Below are positions 1-6,882 of a DNA stretch of 14,315 nt, one piece after another; the stretch's first letter is position 1, and each line of letters opens with the position of its first letter. Below the pieces are notes generated by a model. That model ran no database searches, had not been told where the DNA came from, and was given only the letters and a program-made list of their open reading frames with translations. The stretch lies in the NCBI GenBank assembly GCA_018895675.1, contig JAHIOG010000520.1, forward strand, positions 1-14,315, given 5' to 3'. The position numbers and the translations under genes were made by a program. This DNA is from a bacterium. GTDB taxonomy: Bacteria; Fidelibacterota; UBA2242.

Positions 1-34
1 ATAATTTGCTGATATTGATATTACATGTTGGAAG

Positions 35-144
35 CAGGAAAGATATCTATAGAACTAAATCACTGTAGGAGAATGATATGTGTGTCACCGCGGGAGCGGG
101 GAGACACAAGTGGTCTTCCCTCGTCTCAACGCTCCCGCGTTGAG
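35..144. repeat. REP doublet of RAYT-1 family, copy A
   Basis: This stretch matches 1357-1464 almost base for base. The only difference I see is two extra G in the first hairpin. It holds two hairpin units. The first has arms GTGTC...GACAC around a GGGAG-containing centre. The second is CTCAACGC-TCCC-GCGTTGAG at 125-144. The copy stops at the foot of the second hairpin, where the truncated IS256 transposase begins. The matching outer bases AC that follow in the other copies are missing here. Bases 1-34 before it show nothing I recognise. Confidence 0.85.
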
Positions 145-1259
145 CGCTGATCCGAACTCTGCCAGCGTTTGACATTTCGCAGGTATCTACTCAACTGAGA
201 ATTCAAATTCTCTATGATATTGGTTGTCGAAAAACTCTTGCCAAAGAGTTCCTTTAAACCTAAACGCAGAAGCGTAAGAGTCTCTTCCATCCCTTCGGCC
301 AAAGAGCGAGCGGCGCTCAGGTTTAGTCGCTCAAGGTCGTGAATAATCTGATCTAATTGTGCCCGGGCCTCTTCATATGTGTCAGATTGGTACGCTTTGT
401 TTATGCGCCGTTTATAGATTTCCCGATCTTTCTCATTCAGATAATTCAGCACATTTTCCCGCTTGTGCCACTGACAGCGTTGGACGACTGCTTTGGAACC
501 AAATGCTTCCTCAACGGCCTTATAGATGCCTTTGGATCCATCAATTACACATAACAGTCCCTTATCAAAGTTAAGCCCCCGCTCGACGAGTTTATTCAGC
601 AACTCTTTTATCGGGCCCGAGTTCTCCGAATGAGTCTGAAGAAAACCCAGCGGTATCTTTTCACCTTCTATGGTTACGCCCAGGACAATGACAATCTGCT
701 CCCTGGCTAAGTATTTCCCGTCGATAAATATGGACACAAACCGACGATCATCCAAACGACGCTCTTCAAATGCCTTTAACTTTTCACCGCTCTCTTCAAT
801 GAATCTTAAACTCACACTGGAACGACTTAATCCAAAACTTTCCGCCAGGCGTCCGATCCGGCAGCTGCCGGATAATCAGACATGCTTAAACCCTTGATAA
901 TTCCATCAATAACTGCGTTCTCCGGCGGCTCCATCTGATGAAGTTTGCGGTAGGTCTTCAGTCCAATCGTACCACCGATCTCATGATCGTAAAGACGCTG
1001 TACCTCGATAGGAACCTTCTCGTGATCTAACTTAACCGAGCCTGGATTGCTGCCCCCAGCGACTATAGCGCCCACCATGGGGCTTGTTGCGACTATAGGG
1101 TGCGCCCGACAGCAATCGTACTTCCTCAGCCATGATCTCTTCCGCCAACAAACAGCCTAAATGCTGGTAATGCTGTAATAGTGCAATTTTGGTATCAATC
1201 CCTTGTGCCAAAACCCAACTTAATGTCTTGCCTTTTAATTCTTCCCTGTCTAATTTCAT
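126..1259 (-). pseudogene. IS256-family (mutator-type) transposase, frameshifted and 3'-truncated
   Basis: This is a DDE transposase remnant read on the - strand from ATG at 1259. Conserved family segments occur in order across three frames: an N-terminal block (1259 to about 1058) with YSRNKPHGGRYSRWG; a middle block (about 1055-860) with SNPGSVKLDHEKVPIEVQRLYD and GLSMSDY; and the catalytic block (about 855-145). The catalytic block carries FIDGK, CVIDGSKG, the CQWHKREN motif and IIENLNSQL, so both Asp and the Glu are present. The first shift is at the C-run 1053-1057, where one base too many breaks RWG-SNPGS. The second is near 855-862, between AAG and GRLAESFGLSRSSVS. The reading frame runs into REP copy A, which supplies the last residues STRER and the stop, so the usual C-terminal segment after RNVKRWQSSDQR is missing. 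It should be inactive. Confidence 0.9.
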
Positions 1260-1356
1260 CCTGAGGTTCCTCCATTTTATTCTTACTTTTTTTCAACTTT
1301 CACAAAGGAACCTCACCTTTTTTCCGGACAATTTCAACTAAGAATAAGATAACACC
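145..1356 (-). mobile_element. IS256-family insertion sequence remnant
   Basis: This is the DNA between REP copies A and B. It holds the broken transposase and about 97 bp upstream of its start codon. The upstream end is probably preserved, but the transposase 3' end and the corresponding terminal repeat are gone. I could not pair terminal inverted repeats or find a short target duplication. Both edges abut copies of the same ~110-bp REP doublet instead. The exact upstream tip of the IS is uncertain. Confidence 0.7.
1262..1315. repeat. 10-bp inverted repeat upstream of the IS256 transposase start
   Basis: TGAGGTTCCT at 1262-1271 and AGGAACCTCA at 1306-1315 are perfect reverse complements with a 34-nt loop. 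They would fold in the transposase leader just 5' of its start codon. The role is unknown. It could insulate the transposase from outside transcription. Confidence 0.5.
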
Positions 1357-1481
1357 CAGGAAAGATATCTATAGAACTAAATCACTGTAGGAGAATGATA
1401 TGTGTGTCACCGCGGGAGCGGAGACACAAGTGGTCTTCCCTCGTCTCAACGCTCCCGCGTTGAGACGGAGTTGTTCCCAGT
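1357..1481. repeat. REP doublet of RAYT-1 family, copy B
   Basis: This is the full copy upstream of RAYT-1. Hairpin 1 is 1404-1427: arms of 9 bp with one A/A mismatch around CGGGAG. Hairpin 2 is 1443-1466: GTCTCAACGC and GCGTTGAGAC, perfect, around TCCC. A GGAG lies 5' of hairpin 1 at 1390-1393. The match with copy C continues past hairpin 2 through GAGTTGTTCCCA. The layout is two facing hairpins, one with GGGAG and one with its complement CTCCC, which resembles the paired REPs (BIMEs) of enterobacteria. Confidence 0.85.
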
Positions 1482-1560
1482 ACCACCACAGTATCAAAGA
1501 CCCAAGATAGTAAAAGAATTTTCTTCCAAATATTTCAAGTATTTCATAAAATCAGATAGT

Positions 1561-1576
1561 TATAACGATCGCTATA
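1561..1576. promoter_or_regulatory. Near-palindrome just before the RAYT-1 start codon
   Basis: TATAACGATCGCTATA is a 16-bp palindrome with a single mismatched pair, centred on CGATCG, and it ends one base before the ATG at 1578. No clear Shine-Dalgarno sequence is visible there. The site could bind a repressor or hide the start codon. This is inferred from position and symmetry only. Confidence 0.3.
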
Positions 1577-1577
1577 T

Positions 1578-2117
1578 ATGACAAAGACCCGGTACAAAAT
1601 AGGCAAAGACAATTATCCCTATTTTATTACAAGTACAGTGGTTGAATGGCTGCCGCTACTTACCAAAAAACCAGTAGATGAAATTATTCTTGAGATATTG
1701 GATTATATGCAAAATCATAATAGAATAACCATACTTGCCTATGTTATTATGCCTACCCATATTCATTTTATCGCTACTTCACAGAATCTTCCTAAGGAGG
1801 TGGCTAACTTTAACTCATTCAGCGCCAGAACAATAATAGACCACTTTAAAACTACAAATCAAGAGAATATTTTGGAAATGTTGGCGTTCTCTAAGCCCGA
1901 TTATAAAATTGATCGTACTTATCAATTTTGGCAGGAAGGTGGTAAACCAAAGCAGATATTCAACCTGAAAATAATGCAAGATAAAGTGCAATATATTCAT
2001 TACAACCCTGTAAGAAAAGGATTGGTGGAAAAATCTTCTGATTGGCTTTACTCCAGCGCTGGTAATTATATTGATGGAACAGGGTTGATTGACGTTGTTA
2101 CCGACTGGGCCTGGTAG
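1578..2117 (+). CDS. REP-associated tyrosine transposase (RAYT-1), Y1/HUH family
   Basis: This is a 179-aa single-domain Y1 transposase (Transposase_17/IS200-like fold), a length typical of RAYTs. The HUH metal-binding motif is in MPTHIHFIA (His61 and His63). The likely nucleophile is Tyr139 in the conserved segment QYIHYNPVRKGLV. FWQEGGKPKQI before it and SSDWLYSSAGNY after it are also typical of the family. Proteins of this class cut single-stranded DNA at REP hairpins and are thought to spread or maintain REPs. Here the gene is flanked on both sides by the same REP doublet (copies B and C), the usual arrangement of a REPtron. No frameshift or missing motif is seen, so it may be functional. 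The start at 1578 is the first ATG, but no good ribosome-binding site supports it. Confidence 0.9.
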   Translation: MTKTRYKIGKDNYPYFITSTVVEWLPLLTKKPVDEIILEILDYMQNHNRITILAYVIMPTHIHFIATSQNLPKEVANFNSFSARTIIDHFKTTNQENILEMLAFSKPDYKIDRTYQFWQEGGKPKQIFNLKIMQDKVQYIHYNPVRKGLVEKSSDWLYSSAGNYIDGTGLIDVVTDWAW

Positions 2118-2123
2118 ATTGTG

Positions 2124-2249
2124 TGTAAGGAGAATGATATGTGTGTCTCCGCAGGAGCGGAGACACAAGTGGCATTCCTTTGTCTTTATGCTCCTTAGCA
2201 TTATATCACTCGTCTCAACGCTCCCGCGTTGAGACAGAGTTGTTCCCAT
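2124..2249. repeat. REP doublet of RAYT-1 family, copy C
   Basis: The copy begins a few bases after the RAYT-1 stop codon. Hairpin 1 (2143-2166) is perfect here: GTGTCTCCG, loop CAGGAG, CGGAGACAC. Hairpin 2 (2212-2235) is GTCTCAACGC, TCCC, GCGTTGAGAC. The segment between them is longer than in copies A and B and carries a small extra hairpin, ATGCT-CCTT-AGCAT at 2188-2201. A GGAG lies 5' of hairpin 1 at 2129-2132. The bases after hairpin 2 match copy B through GAGTTGTTCCCA. This copy has diverged from A and B more than those two have from each other. Confidence 0.85.
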
Positions 2250-2322
2250 TGTTGCGACAGGAGCGAAGATAGGAAGAGGAAATTGTCTCACGGAGGAATA
2301 TCCTTACACAGATTAAAAATAC

Positions 2323-2351
2323 CTGACCTTTGTGGAAAGATTTCTTATACT
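2323..2351 (+). promoter_or_regulatory. Possible sigma-70-type promoter for the hyp genes
   Basis: A -35-like CTGACC (2323-2328; 4 of 6 matches to TTGACA) and a -10-like TATACT (2346-2351; 5 of 6) are 17 bp apart, about 40 bp before the hypF start codon. No other promoter candidate in 2250-2393 looks better. This is a consensus match by eye in A+T-rich DNA, so it is tentative. Confidence 0.35.
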
Positions 2352-2393
2352 TAATGGGCAATTTTTAGATTATTAAAAAAAATACTTAGAAAC

Positions 2394-4718
2394 GTGAAAA
2401 TAGAAACCAGAAAAATACAGATCACCGGCATTGTTCAGGGCGTTGGATTCCGACCATTTGTTTACAACCTCGCACGTAGCCATAAATTGAAAGGGTTTGT
2501 TCTAAATGATTCGTCGGGTGTGGCTATTGTTGTTCAGGGAAAAACTGAGGATATTCACTCCTTTGAAAACGAGTTAAAGAAAAAACCGCCACCCCGAAGT
2601 AAAATTGTTAGCTGTATTTCAAAAGAGATTGAATCAAAGGAATCTTTTAGTGATTTCAGTATCCGGTTAAGCCCTTCCGGAGGAAAGAAATCCGCAGCAG
2701 TTTCACCGGATTTGGATATCTGCCCGGAATGTCTAAAAGAAATGCTCGATCCGGATAACCGCCGATATTTATATCCATTTATCAACTGCACTAATTGCGG
2801 ACCTCGCTATACGATCATACAAGATATTCCCTATGACCGCCCGAAAACAACCATGATAGATTTTACGATGTGTCCAGATTGTCAGGTAGAATATGATGAT
2901 CCGACGAACCGGCGCTTTCATGCCCAGCCCAATGCCTGTCCCGAGTGCGGTCCGCATTTGACATTGCTTGATTCGTTTCAAAATACGGTTTTAAAGGGGA
3001 GAAGCAGTTCAGAAAATCAACGTTTCTTTGAAAGAGCGGCTGAGTTACTTAAAAGTGGAAAAATTATAGCAGTTAAAGGCATCGGCGGTTTTCATCTGGC
3101 ATGTGATGCGACGAATGAAACAGCAGTTTCTTTACTCAGAAAACGCAAATATCGTGAAGATAAACCCTTTGCGGTGATGTTCCCGGATTTGAAATCCATC
3201 AATAGAGTATGCAACGTAAATCAACCGGAAAGAGATTTGCTAGAGTCAGTTGTTCATCCAATTGTCTTGCTGAAGAACAACGCCGACTATAATCTTGCGA
3301 ATAATGTCGCGCCGAATAATCATTATCTGGGTGCAATGCTTCCTTATACACCGCTGCACCATCTGATCTTCCGGTTTTTCAATAAACCGCTTGTTATGAC
3401 GAGTGGAAACATCAGCGATGAACCAATTGCCTATAAGGATAAAGATGCCATTCAGCGTTTAGGGGGCATAGCAGATTATTTTATCATTCATAACAGGGAA
3501 ATTCATATTCGCTGTGATGATTCGGTTTCCCGGATATGGAACAATAAACCCTATCCGATTCGCAGATCACGAGGATATGCACCGGATAAGATCATGGTTG
3601 ATTGGAAATTTGATCGTCATGTTCTCGCCTGTGGACCTGAACAGAAGAATACCTTTGCGTTGGCGAAAGATAACGCAGTTTATCTCAGTCATCACATAGG
3701 CGATATGGAAAACCTTGAAGTTTTGAAATCACTGGAAGAGGGTGTTGCACATTATAAACATGTATTTGATATTGAGCCTGAAATCGTTGCATCTGATCTG
3801 CATCCCCATTATTTGAGCACGAAATATGCTGAAGATTATCCTGATTTTAATTCAAATGATCAAAAAATTCATAAAATTGGCGTACAACATCACCATGCTC
3901 ATGCGGTATCCTGTATGATTGAAAACGGGATAAATCAACCGGTGTTAGCGATTGTTCTCGATGGAACCGGGTATGGAACCGACGGCACAATTTGGGGTGG
4001 TGAACTTCTTCTTGCTGAATATGACCGCTTTGAAAGGCTTGGACATTTTCAAACAACCAGATTACCAGGCGGAACCGCTGCCATAAAAAATCCATGGCAG
4101 ATGGGTGTAAGTTATCTTATTGAAGTGTTTGGGAATAAATTAGTTGGATTAAATATTCCGTTTTTAAATGATGTTAACGTCCAAAAGTTATCCATTGTTC
4201 TGAAGATGCTTGAAAGCGGAATGAATTCACCAATCACTTCGAGTTGTGGTCGTTTATTCGACGGTGTAGCAGCAATATCAGGTCTGCGACCTAAAGTAAA
4301 TTATGAAGGTCAGGCAGCGGTAGAGTTTGAGCAATGTATCCGGGATGAATATGAAGAAGGATATAATTTTCCGATATTTAATGAGCATTTAAAAATCGTT
4401 CTAAAGTGGGATAAGATGATCCGTCAGTTGGTTAAAGATGTGGAGAAACAAATCCCTATTAGTGTCATTTCTCAGAAATTTCACAACGGTCTGTCTGACG
4501 GACTTTTACGCTGGGTAAGCGAAGCTCAAAAGCAGACGGGCATTAAAGAAATTGTACTGAGTGGCGGCGTGTTCATGAATCATTATTTATTAACCCGGTT
4601 TAAAAATGCTCTTGGGAAAAAGGGTTTTATTGTTTATACTCACAGCGTTGTTCCATGTAATGATGGCGGTATATCACTCGGACAGGCTGTAATTGCCGGT
4701 GCACAATTGAAAAAATGA
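2394..4718 (+). CDS. hypF: Carbamoyltransferase / carbamoyl-dehydratase maturation factor HypF
   Basis: HypF uses carbamoyl phosphate and ATP to make carbamoyl-adenylate and passes the carbamoyl group to the HypE C-terminal Cys, the first step to the cyanide ligands of [NiFe] hydrogenases. It is cytoplasmic. The 774-aa product has the full family architecture: acylphosphatase domain (about 1-92, with GIVQGVGFRPFVYN), two C4 zinc fingers (Cys110/113/132/135 and Cys160/163/182/185), a YrdC-like domain (about 210-395, with KGIGGFHLACDA) and a Kae1-like carbamoyltransferase domain (about 405-770, with HHHAHA at 499-503, DGTGYGTDG and LSGGVFMN). The length is normal and nothing is missing. Translation appears to start at GTG 2394, the codon that opens the conserved N-terminus. 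No strong Shine-Dalgarno is visible. hypC follows after 24 bp, consistent with an operon. Confidence 0.97.
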   Translation: MKIETRKIQITGIVQGVGFRPFVYNLARSHKLKGFVLNDSSGVAIVVQGKTEDIHSFENELKKKPPPRSKIVSCISKEIESKESFSDFSIRLSPSGGKKSAAVSPDLDICPECLKEMLDPDNRRYLYPFINCTNCGPRYTIIQDIPYDRPKTTMIDFTMCPDCQVEYDDPTNRRFHAQPNACPECGPHLTLLDSFQNTVLKGRSSSENQRFFERAAELLKSGKIIAVKGIGGFHLACDATNETAVSLLRKRKYREDKPFAVMFPDLKSINRVCNVNQPERDLLESVVHPIVLLKNNADYNLANNVAPNNHYLGAMLPYTPLHHLIFRFFNKPLVMTSGNISDEPIAYKDKDAIQRLGGIADYFIIHNREIHIRCDDSVSRIWNNKPYPIRRSRGYAPDKIMVDWKFDRHVLACGPEQKNTFALAKDNAVYLSHHIGDMENLEVLKSLEEGVAHYKHVFDIEPEIVASDLHPHYLSTKYAEDYPDFNSNDQKIHKIGVQHHHAHAVSCMIENGINQPVLAIVLDGTGYGTDGTIWGGELLLAEYDRFERLGHFQTTRLPGGTAAIKNPWQMGVSYLIEVFGNKLVGLNIPFLNDVNVQKLSIVLKMLESGMNSPITSSCGRLFDGVAAISGLRPKVNYEGQAAVEFEQCIRDEYEEGYNFPIFNEHLKIVLKWDKMIRQLVKDVEKQIPISVISQKFHNGLSDGLLRWVSEAQKQTGIKEIVLSGGVFMNHYLLTRFKNALGKKGFIVYTHSVVPCNDGGISLGQAVIAGAQLKK

Positions 4719-4742
4719 AGTTAAAATAGGGCTAACTGTTAT

Positions 4743-4985
4743 ATGTGTTTAGCGATTCCCATGAAAGTCATTGAAATAAAAGATAATGAGGCGATTGCCG
4801 AAGTTGGCGGCGTCTGGTATCGTGCAAACCTGACCTTGCTTCCCGATATCAAGATCGGTGAGTACATCATCGTTCACGCCGGATTTGCCATTGAAAAATT
4901 AGATGAAGAAGCTGCGCTGGAAACTCTGAAAATCTGGCAAGATGTATCAGAGTTCACTGAAAAACGACAACATCGCAAAAGGTAA
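4743..4985 (+). CDS. hypC: Hydrogenase maturation chaperone HypC/HybG family
   Basis: This is an 80-aa HypC-family protein with the invariant N-terminus MCLAIP. Cys2, exposed after removal of Met1, binds iron together with HypD and later contacts the hydrogenase large-subunit precursor. The small beta-barrel core is visible as MKVIEI, AIAEVGGVWYRANLTLLPDIKIGEYIIVHAGFAI. The C-terminus is helical and charged. It lies between hypF and hypD, with 24 bp before it and 6 bp after it, so it is almost certainly co-transcribed. Sequence alone cannot tell whether it serves one hydrogenase or several. Confidence 0.96.
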   Translation: MCLAIPMKVIEIKDNEAIAEVGGVWYRANLTLLPDIKIGEYIIVHAGFAIEKLDEEAALETLKIWQDVSEFTEKRQHRKR

Positions 4986-4991
4986 TAATTA

Positions 4992-6089
4992 GTGCTGAAG
5001 TATATAGACGAATTCCGTAATCCTCAATTAATTCGCTCCATTATTGATAAAATCCATCAGGAATGTCCTGACCGAACTATCAAACTCATGGAAGTCTGCG
5101 GCGGACATACTATCACAATTTTTAAATATGGCATTCAGAAACTAATTCCGAAATCAATTGAGTTAATAAGCGGTCCCGGATGCCCAGTATGCGTCACCGA
5201 TAATGGATTTATCGATAAAGCCATCAAAATTGCTCATTTAGATAATGTGATTATAACAACATTTGGCGATATGATCCGCTTGCCCGGCAGCCGTACAAGC
5301 CTTCAAAAAGAGAAAGGCAAAGGAATTGACGTCCGGATTTGTTATTCGCCTATGGACGCTATTAAAATTGCCAAAGATAACTCTGAAAAAGAGGTGGCTT
5401 TCCTGGGAATTGGTTTTGAGACAACAGCGCCTGCTGTGGCAGCTGCGATTCAATATGCCTCTGATAATAGAATTACCAATTTTAGCGTTTTATCCGCTCA
5501 CAAAACCATGCCCCGGGCCATGAAGGCTCTTCTTGATTCGGGAGATATTGATTTAAACGGTTTTATCTGTCCCGGACACGTTTCTGCGATTACCGGTATT
5601 CATATATATGATTTCATCGCCCAGGATTATCATATTCCCTGTGTCATTTCGGGATTTGAGCCGCTGGATATGTTAGAGTCTATTTTGATGATTGTCCGGC
5701 AGATAAATGCAGGAAGCGGGATCGTTGAAAACCAATACACCCGCTGCGTGAAAGAAAACGGTAATCCCAATGCCATGCAATTAATGATGGATGTATTTGA
5801 AGAGTCGGATATTAACTGGCGGGGGATTGGCGTTATTCCGAAAAGTGGTTTAAGAATTAAAAATAAGTACCGGGAATTTGATGCTAATTTTAAATTCGAT
5901 GTAGTCGTTGAACCAAGCAAAGAATATCCGGGATGTATTTGCGGAGATATTATGCGGGGCGTGAAAGCGCCTTCGGATTGTAAATTGTTTGCGAAAGCAT
6001 GTATCCCGGAAGATCCAAAAGGCGCCTGCATGGTCAGTGATGAAGGTACCTGTGCGACTTATTTTAAATATGTGAGTCGTGATTCGTGA
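4992..6089 (+). CDS. hypD: Hydrogenase iron-center assembly protein HypD
   Basis: HypD is an Fe-S scaffold that, with HypC, builds the Fe(CN)2CO group using cyanide from HypE. The 365-aa product has the family motifs in order: MEVCGGHT (Cys36), GPGCPVCVT (Cys64 and Cys67), FGDMIRLPGS, GFETTAPA, CPGHVSAI (Cys193), and a C-terminal cysteine-rich segment (Cys315, 317, 330, 337, 346, 354) expected to ligate the [4Fe-4S] cluster. The start is GTG 4992, 6 bp after hypC; the N-terminal sequence LKYIDEFRNPQLI matches the start expected for the family. hypE would normally follow or lie close by, but here an unrelated four-gene block intervenes. Confidence 0.97.
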   Translation: MLKYIDEFRNPQLIRSIIDKIHQECPDRTIKLMEVCGGHTITIFKYGIQKLIPKSIELISGPGCPVCVTDNGFIDKAIKIAHLDNVIITTFGDMIRLPGSRTSLQKEKGKGIDVRICYSPMDAIKIAKDNSEKEVAFLGIGFETTAPAVAAAIQYASDNRITNFSVLSAHKTMPRAMKALLDSGDIDLNGFICPGHVSAITGIHIYDFIAQDYHIPCVISGFEPLDMLESILMIVRQINAGSGIVENQYTRCVKENGNPNAMQLMMDVFEESDINWRGIGVIPKSGLRIKNKYREFDANFKFDVVVEPSKEYPGCICGDIMRGVKAPSDCKLFAKACIPEDPKGACMVSDEGTCATYFKYVSRDS

Positions 6090-6112
6090 AAGTGTATTTG
6101 AGGATAGAAATG

Positions 6113-6163
6113 TTCGGCTATTGGAATGATAAACGAAATATTGCGTTTATGATGTTAGCCGAA
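6113..6163. repeat. Imperfect hairpin after hypD, possible attC-like site or terminator
   Basis: The outer arms TTCGGCTA (6113-6120) and TAGCCGAA (6156-6163) pair perfectly. The inner arms ATAAACG (6129-6135) and CGTTTAT (6144-6150) also pair. The unpaired spacers are unequal: 8 nt with GGAATG on the left, 5 nt on the right. A GTTAGCC heptamer forms the right outer arm. This plan recurs, on the opposite strand, in the hairpin at 8247-8357. The short A+T tract after it (AATTTTA) is a poor terminator tail. The rest of 6090-6292 shows nothing else except a weak promoter match before 6293. Confidence 0.5.
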
Positions 6164-6251
6164 ATTTTAGGGCACTGTAAAATAAAATGATGGAAAGTTC
6201 ATCAAAGTATTATGAAACATATTTTTATAAAATTTTTGTCCTTGTTCAAAT

Positions 6252-6278
6252 TTGACAATACCCTTTAACACATAATAA
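6252..6278 (+). promoter_or_regulatory. Weak promoter match before the flavodoxin-like gene
   Basis: TTGACA at 6252-6257 is a perfect -35 match, but the best -10 (TAATAA at 6273-6278) is only 15 bp away and almost overlaps the ribosome-binding site AAAGGAAGG at 6277-6285. It may be fortuitous. Confidence 0.2.
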
Positions 6279-6292
6279 AGGAAGGTAGTGAG

Positions 6293-6772
6293 ATGATAAA
6301 AGTGCTTATAGTGTATTGGTCAAAGAGTGGAAACACTGAGCGAATGGCAAAAGCAGTGGCTGAAGGTGTAAAAAAGAGCGGAGAAGAAGCTGTATTGCAA
6401 AGAGTAGAGGAAACAAAGCCTGAAGATCTATCCCAGGCAGACGGCATAATCATTGGCTCTCCAACCTATTGTGGTTCGATGGTACCACAGATTAAAGAAC
6501 TTATAGATAGTTGTGATAAATATCATGGGCAATTGAAAGGCAAGGTTGGTGGTGCTTTTACCTCATCAGGCAACATTGGAGGTGGTGGTGAGACTGCGAT
6601 TTTGTCAATCATCCATGCTTTCCTAATCTATGGGATGATAGTCCAAGGCAACCCCTCATATGATTCAGGACACTTTGGACCTATAGCTATATTTTCTCCT
6701 GACGAGAGGGCTTTGAAAGAATGTAAAGAGCTGGGCAATCGTGTTATAGAATTGATAAGAAAATTAAAGTAA
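6293..6772 (+). CDS. Flavodoxin-like FMN protein (WrbA / NAD(P)H:quinone oxidoreductase type)
   Basis: This 159-aa protein has the flavodoxin fold. The FMN-phosphate loop is YWSKSGNTERMAKAV (8-22). A second flavin-binding loop is GSPTYCGSM (55-63), and AFTSSGNIGGGGETA (88-102) is the segment typical of the WrbA/NADPH-dependent FMN reductase group. It is probably a soluble redox enzyme or electron carrier using FMN; the electron partner cannot be inferred. A strong ribosome-binding site (AAAGGAAGG) lies 7 bp before the ATG. It is the first gene of the block that separates hypD from hypE. Redox function could suit a hydrogenase host, but nothing in the sequence links it to Hyp maturation. Confidence 0.85.
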   Translation: MIKVLIVYWSKSGNTERMAKAVAEGVKKSGEEAVLQRVEETKPEDLSQADGIIIGSPTYCGSMVPQIKELIDSCDKYHGQLKGKVGGAFTSSGNIGGGGETAILSIIHAFLIYGMIVQGNPSYDSGHFGPIAIFSPDERALKECKELGNRVIELIRKLK

Positions 6773-6882
6773 CTGCCTATTTTAAAGAGTGTAGCTGGGG
6801 GTAAATATAAAAAACCAGTATAAATTAAGAAATTTTAAGGTGCAAAATTTGATAGTGCCAATTTTAGAAGGATAGGCTTATA

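Noticed and set aside
1815..2291. Long - strand open frame opposite RAYT-1
   Set aside because: It runs through RAYT-1 and a REP copy in antisense and shows no family motif. RAYT-1 on the + strand explains the region.
5630..6031. 133-codon - strand open frame opposite hypD
   Set aside because: It is a shadow of the intact hypD gene, with no motif of its own.
6113..6163. Rho-independent terminator after hypD
   Set aside because: The hairpin has inner unpaired spacers and only AATTTTA after it, a weak tail. It is reported as an attC-like hairpin, though weak termination is not excluded.
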